Source: Ructibacterium sp965146665 (GTDB lineage: Bacteria; Bacillota; Clostridia; Monoglobales; Monoglobaceae). From it: a stretch of 64,000 nucleotides of DNA. Position 1 is the stretch's first letter, and every line of letters starts with the position of its first letter. Both the position numbers and the translations under genes were made by a program. The stretch covers positions 118,451 to 182,450 of the forward strand of contig CBCTHE010000007.1 in assembly GCA_965146665.1 (NCBI GenBank). Direction: 5' to 3'. This document shows positions 41,368 to 49,211 of the stretch, piece after piece. The notes beneath the pieces were generated by a model that did not search any database, had not been told where the DNA came from, and saw nothing but the letters and a program-made list of their open reading frames with translations.

Positions 41368-42864
41368 ATGAAGCGCTTTAAAAATAGGATCAGCATACTG
41401 CTGTTTATCACGATAGTTTGCGGGACATTTATGCCCGCTGTGTCTGTAGGTGCGTTGGGAATCCCGGCCCAGGGATGGGATACAAGCGTCGGCTATCGCT
41501 GTTCCTTTGATATTCCTTTGACAAAGGATTTTCGGGAACACCCGGTTTATCAATATACAAACAATGGAATTCTCCATGTAGAAGCCCTGGCGTGTTTTTG
41601 GAGTCTTTTTACGATTGGTACAGGCCAGAAAAAAATTACGATTCAGGTAAGCAGAAGACGAGGGGACTCAACCTGGGCGCGGAACGATGGTGAATATGAA
41701 ATATCTGGCTATTTGACTAGTAAATTTGTATGGGACGAGGAGATCATAAATGAAAAAGATGGTTTTGTTTTAAAAAACGCACGGTCAGAAAACATTTTCC
41801 CTGCCATTGGGAGCCAAAGCAATCCTGATCTTGCCCTTGATATGGTGTTATCGGACGAGGGGATGATGATACGGATGTATCTCTTTGATGACCAGGATAT
41901 TTCCGGCGTGATCAAGCCCTGTTCCAAGATTGCGCAATATGACCCGGAGAGCTTTGAGGAGGAGTTTTTTACAGAGGACGAAGAAATGAAAGAGTATAGA
42001 GGAGATCTTTTTAAGCGGGACGGCATCTGGGAAACCGCCATAGAGGGTACAGAAGAGGGGGACGCGCTCTATCAGAAGCGGGAGGATCTGCTGAACAGCA
42101 TTCAGGATCCAAAGCCCACAGAAGCCCCGGAGGAGACGCAGAAGCCGCAGGAGACAGAAAAACCGGATACAGGCGGTATCAACACCGGCCCCAATGTCCA
42201 GAAAGACTATCAGGGACTTACCAAAGAGGAATCCATAGAACAATTTAGTGGATACTATGATGAAAATGAAGTGTATCATCTATGCTCCTTTTATACGGGC
42301 AGCAGGAAAGGCACCAGATACGAGAGCACGCTGAACGACAAAGTTGATTTTACGGTCTATAAGAATTTTAACGGCATATCCTCAGAGCAAAAGACAAATT
42401 TTACCCTGTATGATGTGCATAGGGCAAGGTATGATATGGAAACCGGGAAACTATCAAGCGACAGAGTCGGTTTTTCGCTCCTGCGTGTCTCGGGTAATCT
42501 GGGCGAAAAATGGTTTAGGGACGGCCAGACGGCATGGCATATTCCGGAGGGAACCACCACCTCCAGCTTTCCGGATTTGGACAGCCAGAGCGCCTATTAC
42601 GGCTGGCAGGAGGTCACAGAGATTACCGATACCTACATTGATACCATAAGAAGCGATGCGGCGGACATCACCCTGCACTTTGCAAACGAGGCAAGAACCG
42701 GGCTGAGATCCATTTCCTTTCATTTCGATGGCTTGTCCTGTGAGACGTCACTTGAAAACATTGACTATACCGGTCCGTTTTTGAGTTATTTTCTGTCAAA
42801 TGTGTATGGAGAGAAATGGGAGGATATGGCAAAGGCCTTTGGCCTGACGCCCACAGCGGAATAA
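41368..42864 (+). CDS. Secreted two-domain protein of unknown family, paralogue 1
   Basis: A 498-residue exported protein: basic start MKRFKNR, hydrophobic segment (ISILLFITIVCGTFMPA) and a probable cleavage after SVGA near residue 30. Domain 1 (about 40-250) and domain 2 (about 280-498) are joined by a Pro/Thr/Glu linker (TEAPEETQKPQETEKPDTG). I do not recognise either domain. It is about 60-70% alike to the next gene, with stretches of exact identity. No anchor or SLH motif is present. AAAAGGAGG precedes the ATG. It is transcribed with the next genes; the gap to the paralogue is 15 bases. Confidence 0.85.
   Translation: MKRFKNRISILLFITIVCGTFMPAVSVGALGIPAQGWDTSVGYRCSFDIPLTKDFREHPVYQYTNNGILHVEALACFWSLFTIGTGQKKITIQVSRRRGDSTWARNDGEYEISGYLTSKFVWDEEIINEKDGFVLKNARSENIFPAIGSQSNPDLALDMVLSDEGMMIRMYLFDDQDISGVIKPCSKIAQYDPESFEEEFFTEDEEMKEYRGDLFKRDGIWETAIEGTEEGDALYQKREDLLNSIQDPKPTEAPEETQKPQETEKPDTGGINTGPNVQKDYQGLTKEESIEQFSGYYDENEVYHLCSFYTGSRKGTRYESTLNDKVDFTVYKNFNGISSEQKTNFTLYDVHRARYDMETGKLSSDRVGFSLLRVSGNLGEKWFRDGQTAWHIPEGTTTSSFPDLDSQSAYYGWQEVTEITDTYIDTIRSDAADITLHFANEARTGLRSISFHFDGLSCETSLENIDYTGPFLSYFLSNVYGEKWEDMAKAFGLTPTAE
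41401..41476 (+). repeat. 76-base exact repeat, copy 1 (signal peptide region)
   Basis: Identical over all 76 bases to 42913-42988 in the second paralogue. It covers the signal peptide and the first residues of the mature protein. Confidence 0.95.
42660..42791 (+). repeat. 132-base exact repeat, copy 1 (C-terminal region)
   Basis: Identical over all 132 bases to 44178-44309 in the second paralogue, in a region where flanking sequence differs. This pattern suggests gene conversion or recent unequal exchange. Confidence 0.95.
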
Positions 42865-42879
42865 AGGAGACGATTGAGA

Positions 42880-44382
42880 ATGAAAAATTTCAAAACCAAG
42901 ATGTGCGTATTCCTGTTTATCACGATAGTTTGCGGGACATTTATGCCCGCTGTGTCTGTAGGTGCGTTGGGAATCCCGGCCCAGGGATCGGATGAGATTG
43001 TCACCTATCGCTGTGCCTTTGATATTCCACTGACCAGCGATTTCAAACAGCATCCCGTATATCAATATACAAAAAATGGAATCCTCCATATAGAGACGTA
43101 TTCTGGCTCAAAGAATCTTTTCACATTTGGTACGGACAGAAAAATAACGGTGCAGACAGTCAAAAGACAAGGAGACTCAACCTGGGCGCGGAACGACGGA
43201 GAATATATGATGCCGGGTTATTGGAGTTTTAAATATGTATGGGATGAAGAGAGCATAAATGACAAGGGGTATCTTGTATTAAAAAATATGCGGTCGGAAA
43301 GTGTTTTCCCTGTCATTGGGAGTCCAAGCAACCCTGAGCTTGCTATTGATATGGTGTTGTCAGACGAGGGGATGATGATACGGATGTATCTCTTTGATGA
43401 CAAGGATATTTCCGGCGTGATCAAGCCCTGTTCCAAGATTGCGGAATATGATCCGGAGAGCTTCAGGGAGGAGTTTTTCTCAGAGGACGAGGACATAAAA
43501 CCGTATAGAGGTTTTCGATTTAAGCAGGACGGAGATTGGGAAACTGCCCCGGATGGAACCGAAGAGGCGGATGACATCTATCAGAGGAGGGAGGATCTGC
43601 TGAACAGCATTCAGGATCCAAAGCCCACAGAAACCCCGGAAGAGACCCAGAAGCCACAGGAGACAGAAAAACCGGACACGGGCGGTATCAACACCGGCCC
43701 AGATGTACCCAAAAGCCACCAGGGGCTGACCAAAGAGGAAAGTATTAACAAACACGGGAATTATTACGAGGACACTCCGGATGGGGCTGTGTATCATTCC
43801 TGTGTTCCCATTGCCGGAGAGAATCGGGGCCGGCGGTATGAAAGTGAGTTGGACAGTCAGATTGATTTTACCTTGAATCAGAACTTTCAGGGGGTCGCTT
43901 CCGATGGAAAAACCAATTTCACTATCTATGAGATTAAGAAAGAGTGGCTTGAGCTCGACACCGGTCAAAAAGGGCATCGGACGCTGTGGGAAACCCTCCT
44001 GTGTGTATCGGGAGATCTCGGGGAAAAATGGTATATCAAGGGCCAGACGGCATGGCATATCCCGGAGGGAACCACCACCTCCAGCTTTCCGGATTTGGAC
44101 AGCCAAAGCGCCTATTACGGCTGGCAGGAGGTTGTGGAGATTACCGACACGTATATCGACAACCTAAGAACCGATGTGGCGGACATCACCCTGCACTTTG
44201 CAAACGAGGCAAGAACCGGGCTGAGATCCATTTCCTTTCATTTCGATGGCTTGTCCTGTGAGACGTCACTTGAAAACATTGACTATACCGGTCCGTTTTT
44301 GAGTTATTTCCTTCCGAATCTCTACGGGGACAGGTGGGAGGATATGGCAAAGGCCTTTGGCCTGACGCCCACAGCGGAATAA
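42880..44382 (+). CDS. Secreted two-domain protein of unknown family, paralogue 2
   Basis: A 500-residue tandem copy of the preceding gene: same signal peptide (FLFITIVCGTFMPAVSVGA), same linker and same ending (DMAKAFGLTPTAE). The middle differs by many substitutions and small indels, whereas two DNA blocks are identical (76 and 132 bases). The start at 42880 follows AAAGGAGA ten bases away; a TTG six bases earlier is less likely. It lies 14 bases before an SLH gene, so paralogues and SLH protein share a transcript and may act together at the cell surface. Confidence 0.85.
   Translation: MKNFKTKMCVFLFITIVCGTFMPAVSVGALGIPAQGSDEIVTYRCAFDIPLTSDFKQHPVYQYTKNGILHIETYSGSKNLFTFGTDRKITVQTVKRQGDSTWARNDGEYMMPGYWSFKYVWDEESINDKGYLVLKNMRSESVFPVIGSPSNPELAIDMVLSDEGMMIRMYLFDDKDISGVIKPCSKIAEYDPESFREEFFSEDEDIKPYRGFRFKQDGDWETAPDGTEEADDIYQRREDLLNSIQDPKPTETPEETQKPQETEKPDTGGINTGPDVPKSHQGLTKEESINKHGNYYEDTPDGAVYHSCVPIAGENRGRRYESELDSQIDFTLNQNFQGVASDGKTNFTIYEIKKEWLELDTGQKGHRTLWETLLCVSGDLGEKWYIKGQTAWHIPEGTTTSSFPDLDSQSAYYGWQEVVEITDTYIDNLRTDVADITLHFANEARTGLRSISFHFDGLSCETSLENIDYTGPFLSYFLPNLYGDRWEDMAKAFGLTPTAE
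42913..42988 (+). repeat. 76-base exact repeat, copy 2
   Basis: Second copy of 41401-41476, 1512 bases downstream. Confidence 0.95.
44178..44309 (+). repeat. 132-base exact repeat, copy 2
   Basis: Second copy of 42660-42791, 1518 bases downstream; the six-base difference in offset reflects indels between the paralogues. Confidence 0.95.
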
Positions 44383-44395
44383 AGGAGGATGAAAG

Positions 44396-45022
44396 ATGAA
44401 GAGATTGAGAAAAATTGCGGCGGCAATGGCGGCGGGAATATTGCTGACGGCCAGCGCCTCGGCGGCGACCTATACCCGGCAGGCGGATGAACTGAACCAG
44501 CTGGGCCTGTTTCTGGGGACGGAAAACGGTTATGAATTGGAATCCACCTTTACCCGGGCCCAGGGGGCAGCCATGCTGGTGCGTCTGCTTGGCAGGGAGC
44601 AGGAGGCGCTGGCCAAGACGCCCATAGGCGCCTTTGCGGATGTTCCCGCCGGCGACTGGTCGGCGCCCTATGTGGAATACTGCTTTGAGAATGGAATCAC
44701 AAAGGGGACGGGGGACGGCGCATATTCCCCGGAAAACGCCATGAGCGGCGGGGAGTACATCACCCTTGTGCTGCGGGCTTTGGGGTATCAATACGCGGAA
44801 CCGGAAAACGCGGATATACCGGCGGCTGAATACGGATTGCTGTCCAGTGTGACGGCCCGCGGCCTGGTGTCAGTTCAGGAATTGGAGCGGGACCGAATGG
44901 TTTATATTTCCCATCAGGCGTTGAAGGTCAAGATGCCTGACGGCCGCACCCTTATTGAAAAGCTGATTGCAGAACAGGCGGTTGACCGTGCGATAGCCGT
45001 GAAGCTGGGGCTTGTGAATTGA
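44396..45022 (+). CDS. Small SLH-domain protein
   Basis: A 208-residue exported protein with a signal peptide (KIAAAMAAGILLTASASA) and S-layer-homology repeats: YTRQADELNQLGLFLGTENG with TFTRAQGAAMLVRLLG, then AFADVPAGDWSAPYVEYCFE with GITKGTGDGAYSPENAMSGG. SLH motifs bind pyruvylated secondary cell-wall polymer. Almost the whole protein is SLH sequence, so it may be an anchor or adaptor with no effector of its own. AAAGGAGGATGAAAG precedes the ATG. It lies 13 bases after paralogue 2. Confidence 0.9.
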   Translation: MKRLRKIAAAMAAGILLTASASAATYTRQADELNQLGLFLGTENGYELESTFTRAQGAAMLVRLLGREQEALAKTPIGAFADVPAGDWSAPYVEYCFENGITKGTGDGAYSPENAMSGGEYITLVLRALGYQYAEPENADIPAAEYGLLSSVTARGLVSVQELERDRMVYISHQALKVKMPDGRTLIEKLIAEQAVDRAIAVKLGLVN

Positions 45023-45047
45023 GGAGAGCTGTGAGAGGAATGAGAGT

Positions 45048-46049
45048 ATGAAGGGATTCCGTGCCGCGGTTTTCATTATTATAATAGCGCATATGCTTTC
45101 GGCGCCGTCCGTATTTGCGGACGGCACCGCCGGGACTGCAGACTGGCTGAATCTGCGGTTTCAGATCGGCAATCCCATGTGTAAGCTCAATGGGGAGCAA
45201 AGACAGATTGATCCCCGCAATGAAAGGGTTGTGCCCTATCTGGACGAGGACACGGGACAGGTCATGATCCCGATCCGGTTTTTGATGGAGGCCATGGGCA
45301 TAGAGGTGGAGTGGACGCCCGAGGAGCCGGACCGGATCGGCCTGTATAAAAACGGCCGCGCGCTGTGTCTGTATCTGGAGGAAAACGGAGCGGTCATTCA
45401 TGAGCGCGGCGGCGAGAACGTGAACCGCTTCGCAGAGCGGGAAAACTGGACGAAGCAGTATCGGGATTATACGCCAGTGGAGGATGATCCCAAGCATAGG
45501 AAGAACGATCCTCTGGAGGGGACGGCCATACCTGTGGCGGTGTACGCCGCCAATGTACAGGATAGGACATTTGTGCCCCTTCGCGCGGCGGAACTGTTTG
45601 GGTTTTAGGTCACATGGAAGGAAGAGGGACAGGCTGTTATCCTCAATGAGATCCCTGACAGCGCGCTTTATGACGAGCCCCTCTCTGTCACACAAAATGG
45701 TGAAAAAACAGTGTTTCTATTCCGGCGGGAAAATGTCAAAATTCCGGCTTTTTACCTCATGTCATATAGGGGGAAAGATCCGAATTATAATCTGTACGTC
45801 CGCAATGACAAAAAGGAAGTATTCTACAGTATGGGTGGGCTGACGGGTATGGTGATGGAGCCCGGAATACGGTACAGACAATTGGTCATGTTCCCCGATC
45901 GTCCACAGGAAATGCCGATTGAACTTGAACTTGAACCGGGCAGGTATTATGCAGACATGGAGATTGATTCAAACAGGCTGATCATTTTCTATTTCCGTGA
46001 GGCGGTCACCCCGGCAGTAGAACAAACCATCAATTTTGAAGTAAAATAA
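45048..46049 (+). pseudogene. Secreted stalk-domain (copper amine oxidase N-like) protein interrupted by an in-frame amber codon
   Basis: The frame starts at ATG 45048 with a signal peptide (FIIIIAHMLSAPSVFA) and a stalk repeat of the copper-amine-oxidase N-terminal type: DEDTGQVMIPIRFLMEAMGI with VEWTPEEPDRIGLYKNGR and RTFVPLRAAELFGF. A TAG at 45606-45608 interrupts it exactly where family members continue with x-V-T-W. The same frame then runs on without another stop to 46049 (VTWKEEGQAVILNEIPDS and onward), giving a 333-codon gene with one stop. It is either a recent nonsense mutation or read through; no frameshift is involved. It is 25 bases after the SLH gene. Confidence 0.85.
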
Positions 46050-46068
46050 ACCGCCATATCTGAATAAC

Positions 46069-46100
46069 AAAAAGGGGAATGGTTGAGCCGTTCCCCTTTT
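46069..46100 (+). terminator. Terminator of the secreted-protein operon
   Basis: AAAAAGGGGAA-T-GG and CC-G-TTCCCCTTTT form a hairpin around TTGAG with a T-run. Confidence 0.88.
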
Positions 46101-46196
46101 GCTGTATCAAGTCAAGTATTGATGATATGTCACAACAGTGCAAATGTGCCCGCTGTGACATTAAGGCAGAACGGCGCACCGCCGCATCTTTCGCGG

Positions 46197-46937
46197 TCAG
46201 GTGTGCAGTGCGCGGAATTCTCTGGGTGACATATGTTCCGCCGCCCTGAACATATTTGCGAACTGCGCGCTGGAGGAAAAGCCGCAGAGATAGGCGATGT
46301 CCAGTATTTTTTTGTCGGTTGTGAGAAGCAGCTCCCTGGCCGCCTCGATCCGCTGTGAAACCAGAAATTTCTTTGGATAGACACCGGTTTTGGTGTAGAA
46401 CAGAAACCGAAAGTAGTCATAGCTGTACCCGCAGATGCCGGCCATGTCACGAAAATTGATTTTCTGGCCGTAATTTTCCTTGATATAGTTGATAATATAA
46501 AAAATGTCCCGGCACTGAGCACCGCCGCCTTTGCCGCGCACCAGTTCTATGATGCAGGAGGCCAGAATGTGGGAGACCATCTTCTGGTAATAGGGCTTCT
46601 GACAGGCCATTTCCTTTACCAGATTGGAAACATGACGCTGAATCTCAGGATTGTCTGTTATATCGTAAAACTGGTCTGTAAGAACAATATCGTCATCGCT
46701 GTAGTCAAAGCCGATAAAAAGAACACGCCCGTCCGCGGCGTGGGTCTCGTCGTGCCAGGTTTCGGGCGGAATGACGGCAAGCGTGTTGCTGTGGAAATTA
46801 TATTGTTGACCGCCGATTTTGGTGGTTCCGCTGCCGGACAGATAAAATACAATCTCATGGCTGGAGTGCTTGTGGAGCTTTACCTGCATGCCCCGTTCCT
46901 TGGCAGCCTCATACATAAAATATAAACTGCATTTCAT
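46197..46937 (-). CDS. AraC-family regulator with cupin-like sensor domain
   Basis: A 246-residue regulator: an N-terminal cupin (HKHSSHEIVFYLSGSG, then NTLAVIPPETWHDE) that probably binds a sugar, and a C-terminal AraC double helix-turn-helix from about 145 (INYIKENYGQKINFRDMAG, IEAARELLLTTDKKILDIAY and SSSAQFANMFRAAEHMSPRE). GGGAGGG stands six bases before the ATG. It is divergent from the nucleoside hydrolase gene and may control it or the carbohydrate genes downstream. Confidence 0.92.
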   Translation of the reverse strand: MKCSLYFMYEAAKERGMQVKLHKHSSHEIVFYLSGSGTTKIGGQQYNFHSNTLAVIPPETWHDETHAADGRVLFIGFDYSDDDIVLTDQFYDITDNPEIQRHVSNLVKEMACQKPYYQKMVSHILASCIIELVRGKGGGAQCRDIFYIINYIKENYGQKINFRDMAGICGYSYDYFRFLFYTKTGVYPKKFLVSQRIEAARELLLTTDKKILDIAYLCGFSSSAQFANMFRAAEHMSPREFRALHT

Positions 46938-46975
46938 AGTGAACCCTCCCGATCTTGACTTGCCCGATTGAGTTC

Positions 46976-47004
46976 AGTATATACGGCGCATGGGAATTTG
47001 TCAA
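46976..47004 (-). promoter_or_regulatory. Promoter of the AraC-family gene
   Basis: On the minus strand, TTGACA (47004-46999) and TATACT (46981-46976) are 17 bases apart, 39 bases before the start. Confidence 0.85.
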
Positions 47005-47131
47005 GAATAACCGGTTTGTGCAAGAAATATATTCGTTTTGGGAAATAAAAGTTCCGGGGTACTATGTATAATATAAACCATAAAAGGAGTCAGTTTGATA
47101 AAAACGGAAATTATATTAGGGAGGCATGAGA

Positions 47132-48043
47132 ATGAGACAAATTATTCTGGACACGGATATTGGACCGGACTGTGATGACACAGGGGCAATGGCGGCACTG
47201 ATGAATCTGCAGAAACAGGGCAGAGTGAATGTGCTTGGGATCACCCACTGTACGTCGGACCGCTATGGAGATGTCGTCATTCAGGCCATTTGCGACTGGT
47301 TTGGGTATCCGGACATTCCGGTGGGAACCTGCCGCAGGTCTGGGTTTTTGAATGACGGAGACGCCCTTGTGTACACCAAACCCATTGCGGATGCCTATTG
47401 CAGGACGCATACGGCTCCAAAGACCGAGGATGCGGTTTGCCTCATGCGCAGACTGCTGTATGAGGCGGAGGAAAAGGTGACGCTGGTGACAATCGGGATG
47501 CTGAACAATCTGTCTGAACTGCTGCAATCACCGAAAGATGAAAGAATTCCGCTGTCCGGGCTAGAACTGGTTTCACAAAAGGCAGATGAGGTCATTGCCA
47601 TGGCCGGAGACTTTTCTCAAAACCAGGAGCATGCGGAGTTTAATATCAAGATGGATATTCCATCCGCGCGGTACGTGGCGGAGCACTGTCCCGTGCCGGT
47701 CACCTACCTCGGTTGGGAGTGCTGCGGTGATGTTTTGTCCGGCCGGTCACTGGAATCCTGTCCGCCAGATTATCCCGTTAGGATGGCGTATGCGTATTTT
47801 CTAAACCTGCACGGCTTGGACCAGAGCCGGGGCGCGTTCCTGCGGGAAAGCTGGGATCCGGCCACGGCGCTGTATGCGGTCAACGGCGGTGACGGTATCT
47901 GGGATGTGCAGGAGAATCAAAGGATTTGGTTTGACCAGAACGGCTGTACGCGTTTTGAGCCCGGCGGAAAAGACCGGTTTCTGGTGCGGACAGTTTCGCC
48001 GGAGGTTGCGGCAGCGTATATAGAGCCCTATTTCAAGGGTTAA
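47132..48043 (+). CDS. Inosine-uridine-type nucleoside hydrolase family protein
   Basis: A 303-residue protein with the calcium-binding N-terminal motif of nucleoside hydrolases (ILDTDIGPDCDDTGAM), a VTIGMLNNLSELLQ strand typical of the fold, and SWDPATALYAV in place of the C-terminal H-D-P-x-A motif, where the histidine is replaced by tryptophan. The family cleaves N-glycosidic bonds of ribonucleosides, but divergent members act on other substrates. The start at 47132 lies seven bases after AGGGAGG; an ATG six bases earlier touches that site. A TATAAT at 47067 is the likely -10. Confidence 0.85.
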   Translation: MRQIILDTDIGPDCDDTGAMAALMNLQKQGRVNVLGITHCTSDRYGDVVIQAICDWFGYPDIPVGTCRRSGFLNDGDALVYTKPIADAYCRTHTAPKTEDAVCLMRRLLYEAEEKVTLVTIGMLNNLSELLQSPKDERIPLSGLELVSQKADEVIAMAGDFSQNQEHAEFNIKMDIPSARYVAEHCPVPVTYLGWECCGDVLSGRSLESCPPDYPVRMAYAYFLNLHGLDQSRGAFLRESWDPATALYAVNGGDGIWDVQENQRIWFDQNGCTRFEPGGKDRFLVRTVSPEVAAAYIEPYFKG

Positions 48044-48061
48044 ACATGAGATTTATAATAC

Positions 48062-48093
48062 AAAAAAGAGCAGAGGTTTTCTGCTCTTTTTTG
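48062..48093 (+). terminator. Terminator of the nucleoside hydrolase gene
   Basis: AAAAAAGAGCAGA and TTCTGCTCTTTTTT form a perfect stem around a short loop. Confidence 0.93.
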
Positions 48094-48168
48094 TGTTTCA
48101 CGCTGATTTTTCCCATCATTTACAGAGCGGCGCCGTCATATACATGGTATGGATAAGGAGGCGGTTCC

Positions 48169-49146
48169 ATGAACAGAATATGCCAGGGAGTCTTCGCGGG
48201 CGGCGGCGTCCGGGGCATTGGGCATGTGGGCGCGGCTTTGGCGGCGGAAAAGGCAGGCTATACCTTTGACAGCCTCGCTGGCTCTTCGGCCGGGGCCATT
48301 GTGGCCGCCCTGCTTGCGGCCGGATATACGGCCGGTGAGCTCCATACGGAGATGCTGGCCACAGACTATCTGAAATTCAAGCAGGAGGACCGTTTGGACA
48401 GACTGAGCGGGATCGGGAAATTTCTCAGCGTTCTGATCAATTTTGGGATTTATAACGCGGATTATTTTGAACAGTGGATTGCGGCACTGCTTCAAAAGAA
48501 AAACGTGGAAACCTTTGGAGACCTGCCCGCGGCGGATACGAATGTGCCGTGCAGACTCCAGGTGACTGCCACAGATCTGCTGGAAAAGCAGATATTAGTC
48601 CTTCCACGGGATTTGAAGCTGTTTGGGATTGATCCTATGTCCTATCCGATTGCCAAGGCGGTACGCATGAGTATGAGTATCCCGATTTTTTATGAACCAT
48701 ACCCCCTCCGTGACAGCCAGGGCCGGGCGCACTATATGGTGGACGGCGGCCTGGTCAGCAACTATCCCATCTGGATCCTGGATGACGGCAGAAGCCGAAA
48801 CCCCTACCCGGTCTTTGGATTCCGTTTTTTCTCGCCAAAGGCCTGCAAGCGTCCTGAATGTCAGGCGAACGCCAATCTGGTTACCTATTGCAAGGCGCTT
48901 GTATCAACCATGCTGGATGGCTACGACAACCGGTTTGCCAGAGAAGACAGCGGGGATGACCGGCGCAGTATCTGGATTCCCACAGAGGTTCGGATTGGCG
49001 GGGAGCCAAAAGAGATCAGCTCCACCGATTTTGAAATCACGGAGGAGGAGAGCGACGCTCTGTTCCAAAACGGCTGTCATGCAGGCCAGAGGTTTTTTTC
49101 CACCTGGAATTTTCAGACGTGGAAGCAGGTATATCGTTCCGGATAA
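48169..49146 (+). CDS. Patatin-like phospholipase
   Basis: A 325-residue patatin-fold acyl hydrolase: oxyanion loop FAGGGVRGIGHVG, nucleophile serine S40 in GSSAG, and the catalytic aspartate in YMVDGGLVSNYP near residue 190. So the Ser-Asp dyad is complete and an active lipase/phospholipase is likely. There is no signal peptide. AAGGAGG precedes the ATG. Close homologues in Clostridia are cytoplasmic and of unknown physiological substrate. A GC hairpin follows its stop. Confidence 0.93.
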   Translation: MNRICQGVFAGGGVRGIGHVGAALAAEKAGYTFDSLAGSSAGAIVAALLAAGYTAGELHTEMLATDYLKFKQEDRLDRLSGIGKFLSVLINFGIYNADYFEQWIAALLQKKNVETFGDLPAADTNVPCRLQVTATDLLEKQILVLPRDLKLFGIDPMSYPIAKAVRMSMSIPIFYEPYPLRDSQGRAHYMVDGGLVSNYPIWILDDGRSRNPYPVFGFRFFSPKACKRPECQANANLVTYCKALVSTMLDGYDNRFAREDSGDDRRSIWIPTEVRIGGEPKEISSTDFEITEEESDALFQNGCHAGQRFFSTWNFQTWKQVYRSG

Positions 49147-49151
49147 AGAGA

Positions 49152-49178
49152 AGAGCCCCCGCCTGCCGCGGGGGCTCT
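49152..49178. terminator. GC-rich hairpin between convergent genes
   Basis: AGAGCCCCCGC and GCGGGGGCTCT pair perfectly around CTGCC. There is no T-run on either side, so it may act as a weak terminator for both the patatin and the mannosidase genes. Confidence 0.6.
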
Positions 49179-49211
49179 GACACTATGCAATCTGATTTGA
49201 TGTCCCGCCGT

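Noticed and set aside
41401..44309. The repeats in the tandem paralogues as CRISPR or transposon repeats
   Set aside because: They lie inside homologous coding positions of two genes and are not regularly spaced short repeats; duplication and gene conversion explain them.
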